Source: Sellimonas caecigallum
GTDB lineage: Bacteria > Bacillota > Clostridia > Lachnospirales > Lachnospiraceae
DNA length: 64,000 bases
Reading direction: 5' to 3'
NCBI RefSeq assembly: GCF_045038405.1
Contig: NZ_CP173660.1
Location: 682,001 to 746,000, forward strand
Shown here piece after piece: positions 26,693-34,747 of this stretch. Under the pieces are notes generated by a model. The model made no database searches, was not told where the DNA came from, and worked only from the letters and a program-made list of their open reading frames with translations. The position numbers and the translations under genes are program-made. How positions within the stretch are numbered: position 1 is the stretch's first letter; each line of letters opens with the position of its first letter.

Positions 26693-27625
26693 CTATGCTG
26701 TGAATAATGGTGTGGAATAGTAGCGGTCTCCTGTATCCGGCAGAAGCACGACGATCGTCTTTCCTTCGTTTTCCGGCCGTTTTGCCAGAGATACTGCCGC
26801 CGCAAGAGCCGCGCCTGAGGAGATGCCCACCAGGACTCCCTCTTCCTTCGCGATGGTCTTCGCATATGCGAAAGCATCGTCTCCTGTCACTTTTATGATT
26901 TCATCATAAATTTCCGTGTCGAGTACATCCGGGACAAATCCTGCTCCGATTCCCTGGATCTTGTGCGGCCCTGGATTCCCGCCGGAAAGTACCGGAGATT
27001 CTGCAGGCTCTACCGCCACAACTTTTATTTCCGGATTCTGCTTCTTTAAGTATGTTCCTGTCCCTGTGATGGTTCCCCCGGTTCCTACAGAAGCCACGAA
27101 AATATCCACATTTCCGTCCGTATCGTCCCAGATCTCCGGTCCTGTCGTCTCTGTGTGCACCTTTGGATTGACCGGGTTTGTAAACTGTCCCGGTATAAAG
27201 CTTCCCGGAATCTCTTTGGCGATCTCCTCCGCTTTTTCGATGGCTCCCTTCATACCTTTTGTCCCATCTGTAAGCACAATTTCTGCTCCGTATGCTTTCA
27301 GAATATTTCTTCTCTCCACACTCATGGTCTCCGGCATCGTAAGGATCATGCGGTACCCTTTTGCCGCCGCAATAGATGCAAGGCCGATTCCTGTATTTCC
27401 GGACGTCGGCTCTATGATGACAGAACCTTCTTTCAGTATGCCTCTGTCTTCCGCATCTTCGATCATCGCTTTTGCGATCCTGTCTTTGACACTCCCTGCC
27501 GGATTCAAATACTCCAGTTTTGCCAGAATGCGCGCATGAAGCTCCAACTTTTTCTCCAGATTTTTCATCTGTACGAGAGGGGTATTGCCTACCAATTCTA
27601 CCATTCCGTTATAAATTTTTCCCAT
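26693..27625 (-). CDS. cysK: cysteine synthase A
   Basis: A 310-residue O-acetylserine sulfhydrylase that makes cysteine from O-acetylserine and sulfide. It has the PLP lysine in LNPAGSVKDRIA, the substrate loop PTSGNTGIGLA, the phosphate-binding GTGGTITGTG, and a C-terminal ISSGAA. GGAGA lies before the ATG. It is the first gene downstream of a perfect -35/-10 pair with an adjacent inverted repeat resembling a CymR box, so expression is probably tuned to cysteine supply. Confidence 0.96.
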   Translation of the reverse strand: MGKIYNGMVELVGNTPLVQMKNLEKKLELHARILAKLEYLNPAGSVKDRIAKAMIEDAEDRGILKEGSVIIEPTSGNTGIGLASIAAAKGYRMILTMPETMSVERRNILKAYGAEIVLTDGTKGMKGAIEKAEEIAKEIPGSFIPGQFTNPVNPKVHTETTGPEIWDDTDGNVDIFVASVGTGGTITGTGTYLKKQNPEIKVVAVEPAESPVLSGGNPGPHKIQGIGAGFVPDVLDTEIYDEIIKVTGDDAFAYAKTIAKEEGVLVGISSGAALAAAVSLAKRPENEGKTIVVLLPDTGDRYYSTPLFTA

Positions 27626-27647
27626 TTTTCTATCTCCTTTTTTCTAT

Positions 27648-27668
27648 TTCCTATTAAGTATATAGGAA
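27648..27668. promoter_or_regulatory. CymR-like operator at the cysK promoter
   Basis: TTCCTAT and ATAGGAA form a perfect 7-base inverted repeat with a 7-base centre. It starts at the last base of the -10 hexamer and covers the transcription start. It resembles the CymR box as I recall it (CC-AT...GGAA core). An Rrf2/CymR-like regulator is encoded just upstream. Confidence 0.65.
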
Positions 27669-27696
27669 TTATATGATATGATTCATCTCTTGTCAA
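27668..27696 (-). promoter_or_regulatory. consensus promoter of cysK-metY
   Basis: On the minus strand TTGACA (27696-27691) and TATAAT (27673-27668) are separated by exactly 17 bases, a full consensus sigma-A promoter, 43 bases upstream of cysK. Such a strong promoter makes sense under a repressor. Confidence 0.88.
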
Positions 27697-27710
27697 CCTG
27701 TTTTTTGTAT

Positions 27711-27742
27711 AAAACAAAAAGGAACAAAGTCTCCTTTGTCCC
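27711..27742 (-). terminator. terminator of the Rrf2-family gene
   Basis: On the minus strand GGGGACAAAG and CTTTGTTCC form a stem with loop GAGA (27742-27721), followed by CCTTTTTGTTTT. It is 11 bases past the stop of the regulator gene and just before the cysK promoter. Confidence 0.65.
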
Positions 27743-27752
27743 CACACTTGTC

Positions 27753-28184
27753 TCAGATGATATAGTCCATCCCTTTTTCTTTTTCCCATCTTACCAGGTC
27801 TTCCAATGTATAATGATCGATCACACCTTTGACGGCAGCGTCAAGCTCTTTCCAGATCCTGATAGTTACACATCTTTCGGCTCTTCCGCATGGAGTTTCT
27901 TCTTCCAGGCAGTCCACCGGCGCCATACTTCCTTCCGTCAGGCGAAGGATATCTCCTACCGTGTACTTGTCCGGATCTCTTGTGAGCATGTAGCCCCCCT
28001 GGGCTCCCCGCACACTTTTGACATACCCTGCTTTTGCAAGAACCGAGACAATGCTTTCCAGATATTTGACCGAAATCTCCTGCCGGGCCGCCGCATCTTT
28101 GAGCCGGACCGGAATGCCATTATTGTGAATGGCGATATCCAGCATCAGACGCAGTGCATATCTTCCTTTTGTTGAAATTTTCAT
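27753..28184 (-). CDS. Rrf2-family regulator (CymR/IscR-like)
   Basis: A 143-residue Rrf2 protein: MKISTKGRYALRLMLDIA, winged helix with LKDAAARQEISVKYLESIVSVLAKAG, and wing SVRGAQGGYML. Two cysteines occur in the effector region (VDCLEEETPCGRAERCV), three in all, spaced like the C-x7-C-x5-C of cluster-binding IscR-type proteins, though CymR itself senses cysteine synthase instead. Position directly upstream of cysK-metY with a matching palindrome favours a CymR role. GGAGGG is 9 bases before ATG 28184; the ATG at 28193 overlaps the SD. Confidence 0.85.
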   Translation of the reverse strand: MKISTKGRYALRLMLDIAIHNNGIPVRLKDAAARQEISVKYLESIVSVLAKAGYVKSVRGAQGGYMLTRDPDKYTVGDILRLTEGSMAPVDCLEEETPCGRAERCVTIRIWKELDAAVKGVIDHYTLEDLVRWEKEKGMDYII

Positions 28185-28216
28185 CTTTGTCATCCCTCCT
28201 GCGTATTCCCCTGATT

Positions 28217-28245
28217 ATCATATCGCCTGAGGAATCATCCGTCAA
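28217..28245 (-). promoter_or_regulatory. promoter of the Rrf2-family gene
   Basis: TTGACG (28245-28240) and TATGAT (28222-28217) lie 17 bases apart on the minus strand, 33 bases before the start. ATTCC and GGAAT half-sites flank the -10 region, so autoregulation is possible. Confidence 0.55.
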
Positions 28246-28254
28246 GGGAGATGG

Positions 28255-29019
28255 CTATCTCTTCTTCTTTTCCTCTGCCAGGTAGGATGCTCCGATGGCT
28301 CCTGCAAATCTTCCGTTTTCTGTCGGCTCTACGGTCTTTCCGATCTTTTTGCTCAAGATATCGGTAAAGTATGTACTGTGGCTCAGGCCCCCGGTCAAAA
28401 TAATGCGTTCCGGCAGTGTTTTTCTCTGAGCCAGCTGCGCCACTTTCGCAGCTACCGAATCCACAACTCCGGCTGCGATGTCTTCTCTTTTCTGTCCCTC
28501 TCCGATGTAATTGATGACTTCAGACTCTGCAAATACCGTGCAGAGAGAGCTGATCGGCAGCACGTTTCCCTGGGATGCCAGATCGAAAAGTTCGTCGATG
28601 GCGACACCGAGACGGTTTGCCATGATCTCCAGGAATTTCCCAGTTCCGGCAGAACATTTGTCATTCATGAGAAAGTCGCTTACCATACCGTGCTCCACGA
28701 GGATTACCTTTGTATCCTGACCACCTACATCGATGACGGCGCAGTCTCCTCCTGCGATCTCCCTGCCTCCCCTGGCATGACAGGTAATCTCCGTGATGAC
28801 GTAATCTGCAAAGTCCACCGCTATCCGCCCATAACCGGTAGCCACGACTTTTGTCTCTTCGCCTTCCACATCCGCGCCCATTTCTTTCAGCCGCCTTTGG
28901 ATTTCCCGCGTTGTCTCCTTACTGCTCCAGCCTGTAGGCAGTACAAAAGATGTGTCATGGTCTCCTCTTACCACTACTTTGGATGCTGTTGATCCGATAT
29001 CGATTCCTACGTAATTCAT
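28255..29019 (-). CDS. ASKHA-type activase for a double-cubane/2-hydroxyacyl-CoA dehydratase-like protein
   Basis: A 254-residue BadF/HgdC-family ATPase. It begins YVGIDIGSTASKVVV (phosphate 1), has VIDVGGQDTKVI (phosphate 2) and ILTGGLSHS (adenosine). Cysteines in NDKCSAGTGKFLE and SSLCTVFAESEVI are the expected ligands of the [4Fe-4S] cluster bridging the homodimer. It uses ATP to fire low-potential electrons into its partner, here most likely the double-cubane protein two genes upstream. GGAGG precedes ATG 29019. Confidence 0.9.
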   Translation of the reverse strand: MNYVGIDIGSTASKVVVRGDHDTSFVLPTGWSSKETTREIQRRLKEMGADVEGEETKVVATGYGRIAVDFADYVITEITCHARGGREIAGGDCAVIDVGGQDTKVILVEHGMVSDFLMNDKCSAGTGKFLEIMANRLGVAIDELFDLASQGNVLPISSLCTVFAESEVINYIGEGQKREDIAAGVVDSVAAKVAQLAQRKTLPERIILTGGLSHSTYFTDILSKKIGKTVEPTENGRFAGAIGASYLAEEKKKR

Positions 29020-29111
29020 TTAACCTTCCTCCATGCTATTTCCGAAACAATGATGGGTTCCGTTTCTGCGTGATACAGGGATGCGTCGTATTGATCCGCA
29101 TCCCCGCAAAT

Positions 29112-29381
29112 TTAGCAATATCTGTCCCTGTTCGGGTTGACATCTTTTTTTATCTGTGCGATTCCAAGTGTCTCGATGTCCGCTTCCTCAATGACATCCT
29201 TTACTGCATCTGTCTCTTCCTCCTTTATGAGCAGAGAGATGCCGCAGCATTTGCTGGCCTGTCTCGGGGTAGGGGCGATCACACTGGACAATCCTTTCTT
29301 TTTCAGTTCTCTGTGAAGCCGCATCCCATTGTCATGATTGGGAAACAGCACATAGTACTGGATCTCCTGTTCCATCGGCAA
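29112..29381 (-). CDS. DUF3343 protein, putative Se/S carrier-like
   Basis: An 89-residue DUF3343 protein (EIQYYVLFPNHDNGMRLHRELK, PTPRQASKCCGISLLIKEEE). The double Cys is the candidate carrier site; the family is often found with selenium or persulfide metabolism genes. It lies between the double-cubane protein (10 bases) and its activase, with a cysteine desulfurase further upstream, so it may hand sulfur (or selenium) to or for the cluster protein; that is inference. The start is TTG 29381 with AGGAGAG upstream; ATG 29375 is the alternative. Confidence 0.8.
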   Translation of the reverse strand: MPMEQEIQYYVLFPNHDNGMRLHRELKKKGLSSVIAPTPRQASKCCGISLLIKEEETDAVKDVIEEADIETLGIAQIKKDVNPNRDRYC

Positions 29382-29391
29382 CTTCTCTCTC

Positions 29392-30666
29392 CTAATTGTT
29401 CAGCATCTCGATGAATGCACTGATCCTTGTGCGGAGCTGCTGGGCATCACTGTCCGTATAATCTGTCTCAATACCAAGCACCGGAATACCTGCTTCTTTC
29501 AGAGCTTTCTCCACATGGTATCCTTCACAATCGTAGAGGCTGCAGAATTTCAGATTTACATCGATAACACCATCCACGTGGTACTCTTTTGCAAGCCGGA
29601 GAATATCGTCAACCCTTGCACTGTTTGGCGTAAAACATGCACAGTTGATTCCCATATAGCGCTCTGCAATATGATCGATCTGCTCGTCTACTGTTCCTTC
29701 CGCCTCATCTACAAGACGTTCGAAATAACGGGTTCCAGTACACATTTCTTCGCAGACAACTGCGCCGCCGCTCGTCTCTACCAGATTGTGCAGCTTCCAG
29801 TTCGGAATGGCAAGAGGTGTACCTGTCAGCATGATCCGCTTTGTCCCTGCCGGGAAGACAGACACACCGTCTTTGACTCTCTGATCCAGCTCATCACAGA
29901 GCTTGTTTGTCATCTCAGCAAAGCGGGTCGGGTCATCGTAAAAGGCAATCTGAGAAATCAAGAGTGCGTCTTTTCCACTGATCGGAAGTTTCTCATTCTT
30001 TCTCAGGTCATAGAGCCTTGAAAGTGCTTTTCTCTTTTTATTGATCAGAAGAATCGCTTCGTGAAGAGATTGGGCTGTCACTGTATTTCCTGTCTCTTTT
30101 TCCACGACTTCTTTAAAAGTCCGGATCTCATCGGCCCATGCTTGCACATCTTTTTCCCGCTTCATCTGCGGCAGATCCATGACATGTACCGGCACATCCT
30201 CTGCAAGTATCTCCCAGGCCTTCTTTTTTCCATCGCATGTCGTCTCTCCTACATACATATCTGCAATCCGGAAAAATGGGCATGTCCGGTCAAGTCTCGC
30301 ACCAACACTTGCTTTGATCAGCGGGCATGTATTTGTCGGAAGGACTTTCTCCCCGCCAGGCACCCAAAACTGTGATCCGCCGCAGAGACCTGTTGCAATG
30401 GCATCTGCTGCAAATACGATTTCATCCGGGACGTACACACAGAATGTCCCGAATACTTTTCCGCCTTTTTTCTGATGCTCTATCAGTTCAGCCGGACGTA
30501 CTCCGTGGATTTCAGCAACAACAAAATTGAAATAATCCATTCCTTCCGGACGATTTTCCTGGGAAAGGTACACATCCCCAAATGCCTGCGGAAGGACTTC
30601 ACACAGCTGGTCGTGTGTCTCGATATCCATCCCAAGATCTTCCCACATCTGATGATAATCTGCCAT
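29392..30666 (-). CDS. double-cubane cluster protein, 2-hydroxyacyl-CoA dehydratase D family
   Basis: A 424-residue BcrC/BadD/HgdB-family protein. Cys motifs TNTCPLIK, DRTCPFF, ETTCDGKKKAWE, CEEMCTGTRYFE, INCACFTPNSAR and KFCSLYDCEG match the single-subunit double-cubane proteins that hold an [8Fe-9S] cluster and, with an ATP-driven activase, reduce small molecules such as acetylene in vitro. The physiological substrate is unknown for the family. No CoA-substrate partner subunit is next to it, unlike true dehydratases, which have two. GGAGG is 8 bases before ATG 30666. Confidence 0.85.
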   Translation of the reverse strand: MADYHQMWEDLGMDIETHDQLCEVLPQAFGDVYLSQENRPEGMDYFNFVVAEIHGVRPAELIEHQKKGGKVFGTFCVYVPDEIVFAADAIATGLCGGSQFWVPGGEKVLPTNTCPLIKASVGARLDRTCPFFRIADMYVGETTCDGKKKAWEILAEDVPVHVMDLPQMKREKDVQAWADEIRTFKEVVEKETGNTVTAQSLHEAILLINKKRKALSRLYDLRKNEKLPISGKDALLISQIAFYDDPTRFAEMTNKLCDELDQRVKDGVSVFPAGTKRIMLTGTPLAIPNWKLHNLVETSGGAVVCEEMCTGTRYFERLVDEAEGTVDEQIDHIAERYMGINCACFTPNSARVDDILRLAKEYHVDGVIDVNLKFCSLYDCEGYHVEKALKEAGIPVLGIETDYTDSDAQQLRTRISAFIEMLNN

Positions 30667-30799
30667 TTCTTGTTCCTCCTTAGTTTTCGAAATCATTCTT
30701 CTTTCTTTTAAGATTATCATTTTTGATATGGTGCTTCAATTTTGCAGATGGTTTTGCTTATTGTTATTTTTCATCATCATTTCTATTTATAGATATTTT

Positions 30800-31954
30800 C
30801 TATTTTTCGGCGATTTTTTTGATTGCTTCCACGCAGTGTCCGATCTCTTCCGATGTATTGTTCTCACTGAAAGAAAAACGGACCGTTCCCTTCGGAAATG
30901 TTCCGAGACTTTTGTGAGCCTGGGGTGCGCAGTGAAGACCGACTCTCGTCATGACACCATATTCCTGCTCCAGCTGAAAGGCGGCAAGTGCATTGTCCTG
31001 CCTTTGAAAGTCCAAAGAGACAACTGCTGTCCGTCCTTCACATCCTTGTTTTCCCACGACACGCACACCCGGAATCTCTTTTACCCCCTCAAGAAACATC
31101 CTCGTAAGCTCCGTCTTCTTTTTAGCGATGACTTCGATCCCCGTCTCCTCCAGATATACGAGTGCTGCATTCAGACCTGCAATACCCGGAAGATTCATCG
31201 TGCCGCTTTCATATTTATCCGGAAGCATATCCGGCTGTTCAAGGGAATCCGAACGGCTTCCCGTGCCGCCAAGGATGGCGGGCTGCATTTCTTCGTCCAG
31301 CCGATCCGAAATCAAAAATCCGCCGATCCCCTGCGGGCCTTTGAGTCCTTTGTGCCCGGTAAAAGCCAAGAAATCGATCCCCGCCACCTCCATATCAACC
31401 GGAATCGATCCGGCACTCTGAGCCGTGTCCACCGCGAAAAACAGCCGGTGTTTCCTGCAAATGTCCCCGATCTCCCGGATCGGAAGGATCGTGCCGCATA
31501 CGTTTGACGCATGCAGCATCAAAACAAGCCTTGTATTAGGCCGTATCTCACACTCCACCGCCTCAGGGGCAACATATCCCTCTCCGTCTGCCTGCGCCAC
31601 ACTGTATGTAATCCCCGCTTTCGTTAGACGATAAAGCGGCCGCATGACCGCATTGTGCTCCATTCCGGATACTATCACATGATCCCCGGCACGAAGGAAA
31701 CCGGAAAGCAGCATATTCAGCGACCAGGTAATCCCCGGCGTAAAAATAACCCGCCGGGAATCTCCCCCATGAAACAGCCGCGCAAGACGCTCCCTCGTAT
31801 CCAGAACCATCTCCGCCACCTCGTACGCACCCTCGTAACTCCCACGGTTGATATTAAACGCCCCATGCATCAACAGATGCCCTACCGCCTCCGCAACACC
31901 CGGTGCCTTCGGAAAAGAAGTACTGCCGTTGTCAAAATAGATAAAATTATCCAT
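30800..31954 (-). CDS. cysteine desulfurase family protein (CsdB/EF2568-like)
   Basis: A 384-residue class V aminotransferase-fold PLP enzyme. The PLP lysine lies in AFTGHKGLKGPQG, the PLP-binding Asp/Gln in FFAVDTAQSAGS, and the catalytic cysteine in VGLHCAPQAHKSLG. The HCAP-AH motif is that of group II cysteine desulfurases/selenocysteine lyases (CsdB, EF2568 type). It would mobilise sulfur as persulfide (or selenium) for the adjacent DUF3343 and double-cubane proteins. GAGGTGG precedes ATG 31954. There is a 133-base gap to the next gene. Confidence 0.85.
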   Translation of the reverse strand: MDNFIYFDNGSTSFPKAPGVAEAVGHLLMHGAFNINRGSYEGAYEVAEMVLDTRERLARLFHGGDSRRVIFTPGITWSLNMLLSGFLRAGDHVIVSGMEHNAVMRPLYRLTKAGITYSVAQADGEGYVAPEAVECEIRPNTRLVLMLHASNVCGTILPIREIGDICRKHRLFFAVDTAQSAGSIPVDMEVAGIDFLAFTGHKGLKGPQGIGGFLISDRLDEEMQPAILGGTGSRSDSLEQPDMLPDKYESGTMNLPGIAGLNAALVYLEETGIEVIAKKKTELTRMFLEGVKEIPGVRVVGKQGCEGRTAVVSLDFQRQDNALAAFQLEQEYGVMTRVGLHCAPQAHKSLGTFPKGTVRFSFSENNTSEEIGHCVEAIKKIAEK

Positions 31955-31984
31955 AAAAACCACCTCTTTTTTGTCTAATATTTT

Positions 31985-32018
31985 GGGGTCGTGTACCTGC
32001 TGCTTGGAACCCGTCCCC
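31985..32018. repeat. 34-base palindromic repeat, copy 1 (degenerate)
   Basis: Arms GGGGTCGTGTACC and GGAACCCGTCCCC pair at 10 of 13 positions. Same 34-base length and GGGG..CCCC ends as the three other copies. It lies between truA and the cysteine desulfurase, 47 bases from copy 2. Confidence 0.6.
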
Positions 32019-32029
32019 CTTGTAAACGC

Positions 32030-32836
32030 TTATTTTACGCCGCTTTCCGGTGTTTTTCTATCTTCGGGGACGTGTACCGACGAGTCGGTACACGTCCCCT
32101 TATCATATTCTATCCCCACCAGCACCAGTCCTTCTGGTGGAGCTGTGACGCCTGCTTCGGTTCGTTCTTTTGCTTCCAGTATTTCTTTTACTTTTTCCGG
32201 TGTATAGAATCCTCGTCCTACGCGGATGAGTGTTCCTGCGATGATGCGTACCATATTGTAGAGGAACCCGTTTCCGCTGATTCGGATCGTGATCTGGTCG
32301 TTTTGGCGATTCACATCTAATGTGTAGATCGTGCGTACAGTTTCTTCTACATTTGTCCGTATGTTGCAGAAGCTTGCGAAGTCGTGTGTGCCTTTGAGGT
32401 ATTCTGCCGCTTTCTGCATTTTTGTTTCATCCAGCGGAAAGGATACGTGGCTGTTTGTAAATCTTTTCAGTGGATTTGGAAATGGTGTGTTGAGTATGTG
32501 GTATTCGTATGTTTTTGTGCAGTCTTGATAGCGTGGGTGCCATGTGAGTGGGACTTCTTCGGATTTTACGATCACGATATCTTCCGGCAGTTTTTGGTTC
32601 AGAGCATACAGGAACCGTTCTGGCGGGATCGTGCTTCCGGTATCGAAGACTGCTACATTTCCCAGAGCGTGGACGCCGGAGTCTGTCCTGCTTGCTCCGA
32701 TGACTTTGATGTCTTCTCCGGTTATCCGGCTGATTTTCTTGTTTAGTACTTCTTCTATTGTAATGCCGTTTGGCTGTATCTGCCAGCCACAGTATTTTGT
32801 GCCATCATACGACACGGTAAGTTTGATTCTTTTCAA
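32030..32836 (-). CDS. truA: tRNA pseudouridine(38-40) synthase
   Basis: A 268-residue TruA that modifies positions 38-40 of the tRNA anticodon arm. It opens KRIKLTVSYDGTKYCGWQ, has the catalytic Asp in GASRTDSGVHA, and GNGFLYNMVRIIAGTLI. The C-terminus should end near LVLVGIEYD, but 22 more residues follow, the first part of which is encoded by a 34-base palindromic repeat. The start is TTG 32836 with GGGAG 8 bases upstream; a frame to 32899 would cross a good promoter. In many Firmicutes truA follows ecfT directly; here a rightward 5.5-kb cassette lies between them. Confidence 0.92.
   Translation of the reverse strand: MKRIKLTVSYDGTKYCGWQIQPNGITIEEVLNKKISRITGEDIKVIGASRTDSGVHALGNVAVFDTGSTIPPERFLYALNQKLPEDIVIVKSEEVPLTWHPRYQDCTKTYEYHILNTPFPNPLKRFTNSHVSFPLDETKMQKAAEYLKGTHDFASFCNIRTNVEETVRTIYTLDVNRQNDQITIRISGNGFLYNMVRIIAGTLIRVGRGFYTPEKVKEILEAKERTEAGVTAPPEGLVLVGIEYDKGTCTDSSVHVPEDRKTPESGVK
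32066..32099. repeat. 34-base palindromic repeat, copy 2, inside the truA 3' end
   Basis: GGGGACGTGTACCGAC and its exact complement GTCGGTACACGTCCCC (16 bases each) are separated by only GA. It is translated in the truA frame as GTCTDSSVHVP, so it has extended the protein. Confidence 0.9.
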
Positions 32837-32881
32837 GATGTTTTCTCCCTGATTTTTTATTTCTGTTGATCTTTTTTCTTT

Positions 32882-32910
32882 CATTATACCGATTCTCAAA
32901 ATCCGTGTCT
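32882..32910 (-). promoter_or_regulatory. promoter of truA
   Basis: TAGACA (32910-32905) and TATAAT (32887-32882) are 17 bases apart on the minus strand, 46 bases before the TTG start. Confidence 0.75.
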
Positions 32911-32996
32911 ATTCGGTTTTCTAAAACTTCTTATATATGAGTCTTTGCTTGTGGAATCGTCTTTTCCATGTTAAGATGAAAACCGAGGTGAACAGT

Positions 32997-34136
32997 ATGA
33001 ACAAAAAAGAAATATCAGAGATCAAGAAACAGTTCACTCCGGCCAACTGTGCTATCACGCGCATCTGCGGCTGTTACGTGGACGGAGAAAAAAATATCAA
33101 GACAAAGACAAAAGATGCCTTTCTTTCTCTTCCTGAGGAGGAAATGTTTAAATACTTTGACCTGTTTAAGAAAACGTTGTCCGGTTCCATCGGAAAAAAT
33201 CTGTTTGATATGGAGTTTCCACTGGAGCAGGAGATGGGCGGGGGAAGCCAGAAATTTCTTCTGAAGCTTCGGGACTCCAAACTGACAGACGACGCTCTCC
33301 TTGACGAGTTTTATCAGAAAATCATCGATTTTTATAACTATGGGGAAAATTATTACATCATTTTGATCCATGCCAACTACGATGTTCCAGGAAAATCTTC
33401 AGATGGAGAGGAGATGTTCGATGCTTCCGATGAGGTCTACGAATTTCTTCTCTGCAGCATTTGCCCGGTCAAACTTTCCAAGGCAGGGCTTTGTTATAAT
33501 TCGGAGACCAACAGTATCGAAGACCGGATCCGCGACTGGATCGTGGAGATGCCGGACACTGGTTTTCTGTTTCCTGCTTTTTCCGACCGTTCCACCGATA
33601 TTCACGGACTTTTGTATTACTCGAAAAATGCGAAGGAATTTCAGAGCGAGCTTATCGACAATGTCCTTGGCTGCCGGACTCCCATGGCTGCCCAGGATCA
33701 AAAATCGGCATTTCAGTCTCTTGTAAGTGACGCGCTCGGAGAGGACTGCAGCTTTGACACTGTCAAGACCCTTCACGACAATCTAACCGAGATGATCGCC
33801 GAACATAAAGACGAGCCGGAACCTCTGAAGCTGGACAAGACAGATGTGAAAAAGCTTCTTTCCAGGAGCGGTGCGAATGAAGAAAAACTGGAAACATTTG
33901 ACCGTGAATTCGATGCGGCTGCCGGGGAGAAAACTTCTCTTCTTGCCTCCAACGTGGCAGGCACCCGGACATTTGAAGTCAAAACTCCGGATGTTGTCAT
34001 CAAAGTAAACCCGGAGCGGACAGATCTCATAGAAACCCGATGGATCGACGGGATCCCGTACCTTGTCATCCAGGCAAGTGACAGTGTGGAGGTCAACGGA
34101 ATCCCTGTCTCAAACAGGAAAGCAGATGAAGCGTAA
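32997..34136 (+). CDS. DUF4317 family protein
   Basis: A 379-residue DUF4317 protein (MNKKEISEIKKQFTPANCAITRICGCYVDG at the N-terminus). The family is widespread in Clostridia and uncharacterised. There is no signal peptide or membrane segment; the C-terminal ~40 residues (VVIKVNPERTDLIETRWIDGIPYLVI) form a small beta-rich end. The stop overlaps the response regulator start (TAATG), so it is translated together with BceRS. GAGGTGA precedes ATG 32997; the longer frame to 32937 has no SD. A link to envelope stress is possible from context only. Confidence 0.85.
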   Translation: MNKKEISEIKKQFTPANCAITRICGCYVDGEKNIKTKTKDAFLSLPEEEMFKYFDLFKKTLSGSIGKNLFDMEFPLEQEMGGGSQKFLLKLRDSKLTDDALLDEFYQKIIDFYNYGENYYIILIHANYDVPGKSSDGEEMFDASDEVYEFLLCSICPVKLSKAGLCYNSETNSIEDRIRDWIVEMPDTGFLFPAFSDRSTDIHGLLYYSKNAKEFQSELIDNVLGCRTPMAAQDQKSAFQSLVSDALGEDCSFDTVKTLHDNLTEMIAEHKDEPEPLKLDKTDVKKLLSRSGANEEKLETFDREFDAAAGEKTSLLASNVAGTRTFEVKTPDVVIKVNPERTDLIETRWIDGIPYLVIQASDSVEVNGIPVSNRKADEA

Positions 34137-34747
34137 TGGAACGAATTCTTGTCATAGAAGATGACTTTACAATGAAACAGGAGCTTTGCATCCTCCTTTC
34201 TTCCAACGGCTATGAGCCCGTGGAGGAGGCACCGTTTGATCTTGTGCTTTTAGACGTCAATCTTCCCGGTCAAAACGGATTCGAGATATGTCGGAAGCTC
34301 CGGCTTTCTTCCGATGTCCCTGTGATTTTTTTGACGGCCCGCGACTCGGCAGAGGATGAAATCCTTGGATTTGGCGTCGGTGCAGACGATTTTATACGGA
34401 AACCGTACCACTCTTCGGTCCTTCTTGCCCGGATTGCCCGTCTTCTGAGACGAAAGGGCGCTTCTGTTTTGGAAACACGGGGACTTACTCTTTCTCTGGA
34501 GGAAATGACAGTCTCCTACCAGGGAAAGACAAAAGAACTTACGAGGAATGAAATGCGGATTCTCTCGTGTCTGATGAAAAAAGCTGTATGTACGCGTCAG
34601 GAGATCATAGAAGATCTCTGGATCGACCGTCTGTATATCGATGACAATACGCTTGGTGTCAATATCAGCCGTCTCAGGGAAAAGCTCCGGCAGATCGGGG
34701 CCGATGACTTTCTGCACACGGTAAGAGGGGTGGGATACCGCCTATGA
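34136..34747 (+). CDS. OmpR-family response regulator, BceR-like
   Basis: A 203-residue regulator, short for the family (~225). The receiver has the acidic pair IEDD, phospho-acceptor Asp in LLDVNLPGQ, T in FLTARD and K in IRKPY; the DNA-binding winged helix ends TVRGVGYRL. The first alpha2-beta3 part is shortened (EEAPFDLVLLD). It sits in a DUF4317-RR-HK-ABC-permease cassette that fits Bce peptide-antibiotic detoxification modules. The stop overlaps the kinase ATG (ATGA). Confidence 0.9.
   Translation: MERILVIEDDFTMKQELCILLSSNGYEPVEEAPFDLVLLDVNLPGQNGFEICRKLRLSSDVPVIFLTARDSAEDEILGFGVGADDFIRKPYHSSVLLARIARLLRRKGASVLETRGLTLSLEEMTVSYQGKTKELTRNEMRILSCLMKKAVCTRQEIIEDLWIDRLYIDDNTLGVNISRLREKLRQIGADDFLHTVRGVGYRL

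Noticed and set aside
26668..26877. N-terminal 70-residue extension of the MetY-type protein
   Set aside because: It overlaps the cysK 3' end; ATG 26667 has its own SD and starts the conserved protein.
27626..27752. T-box or SAM riboswitch before cysK-metY
   Set aside because: The leader is under 40 bases and no T-box or SAM core motif is present; a repressor palindrome explains control.
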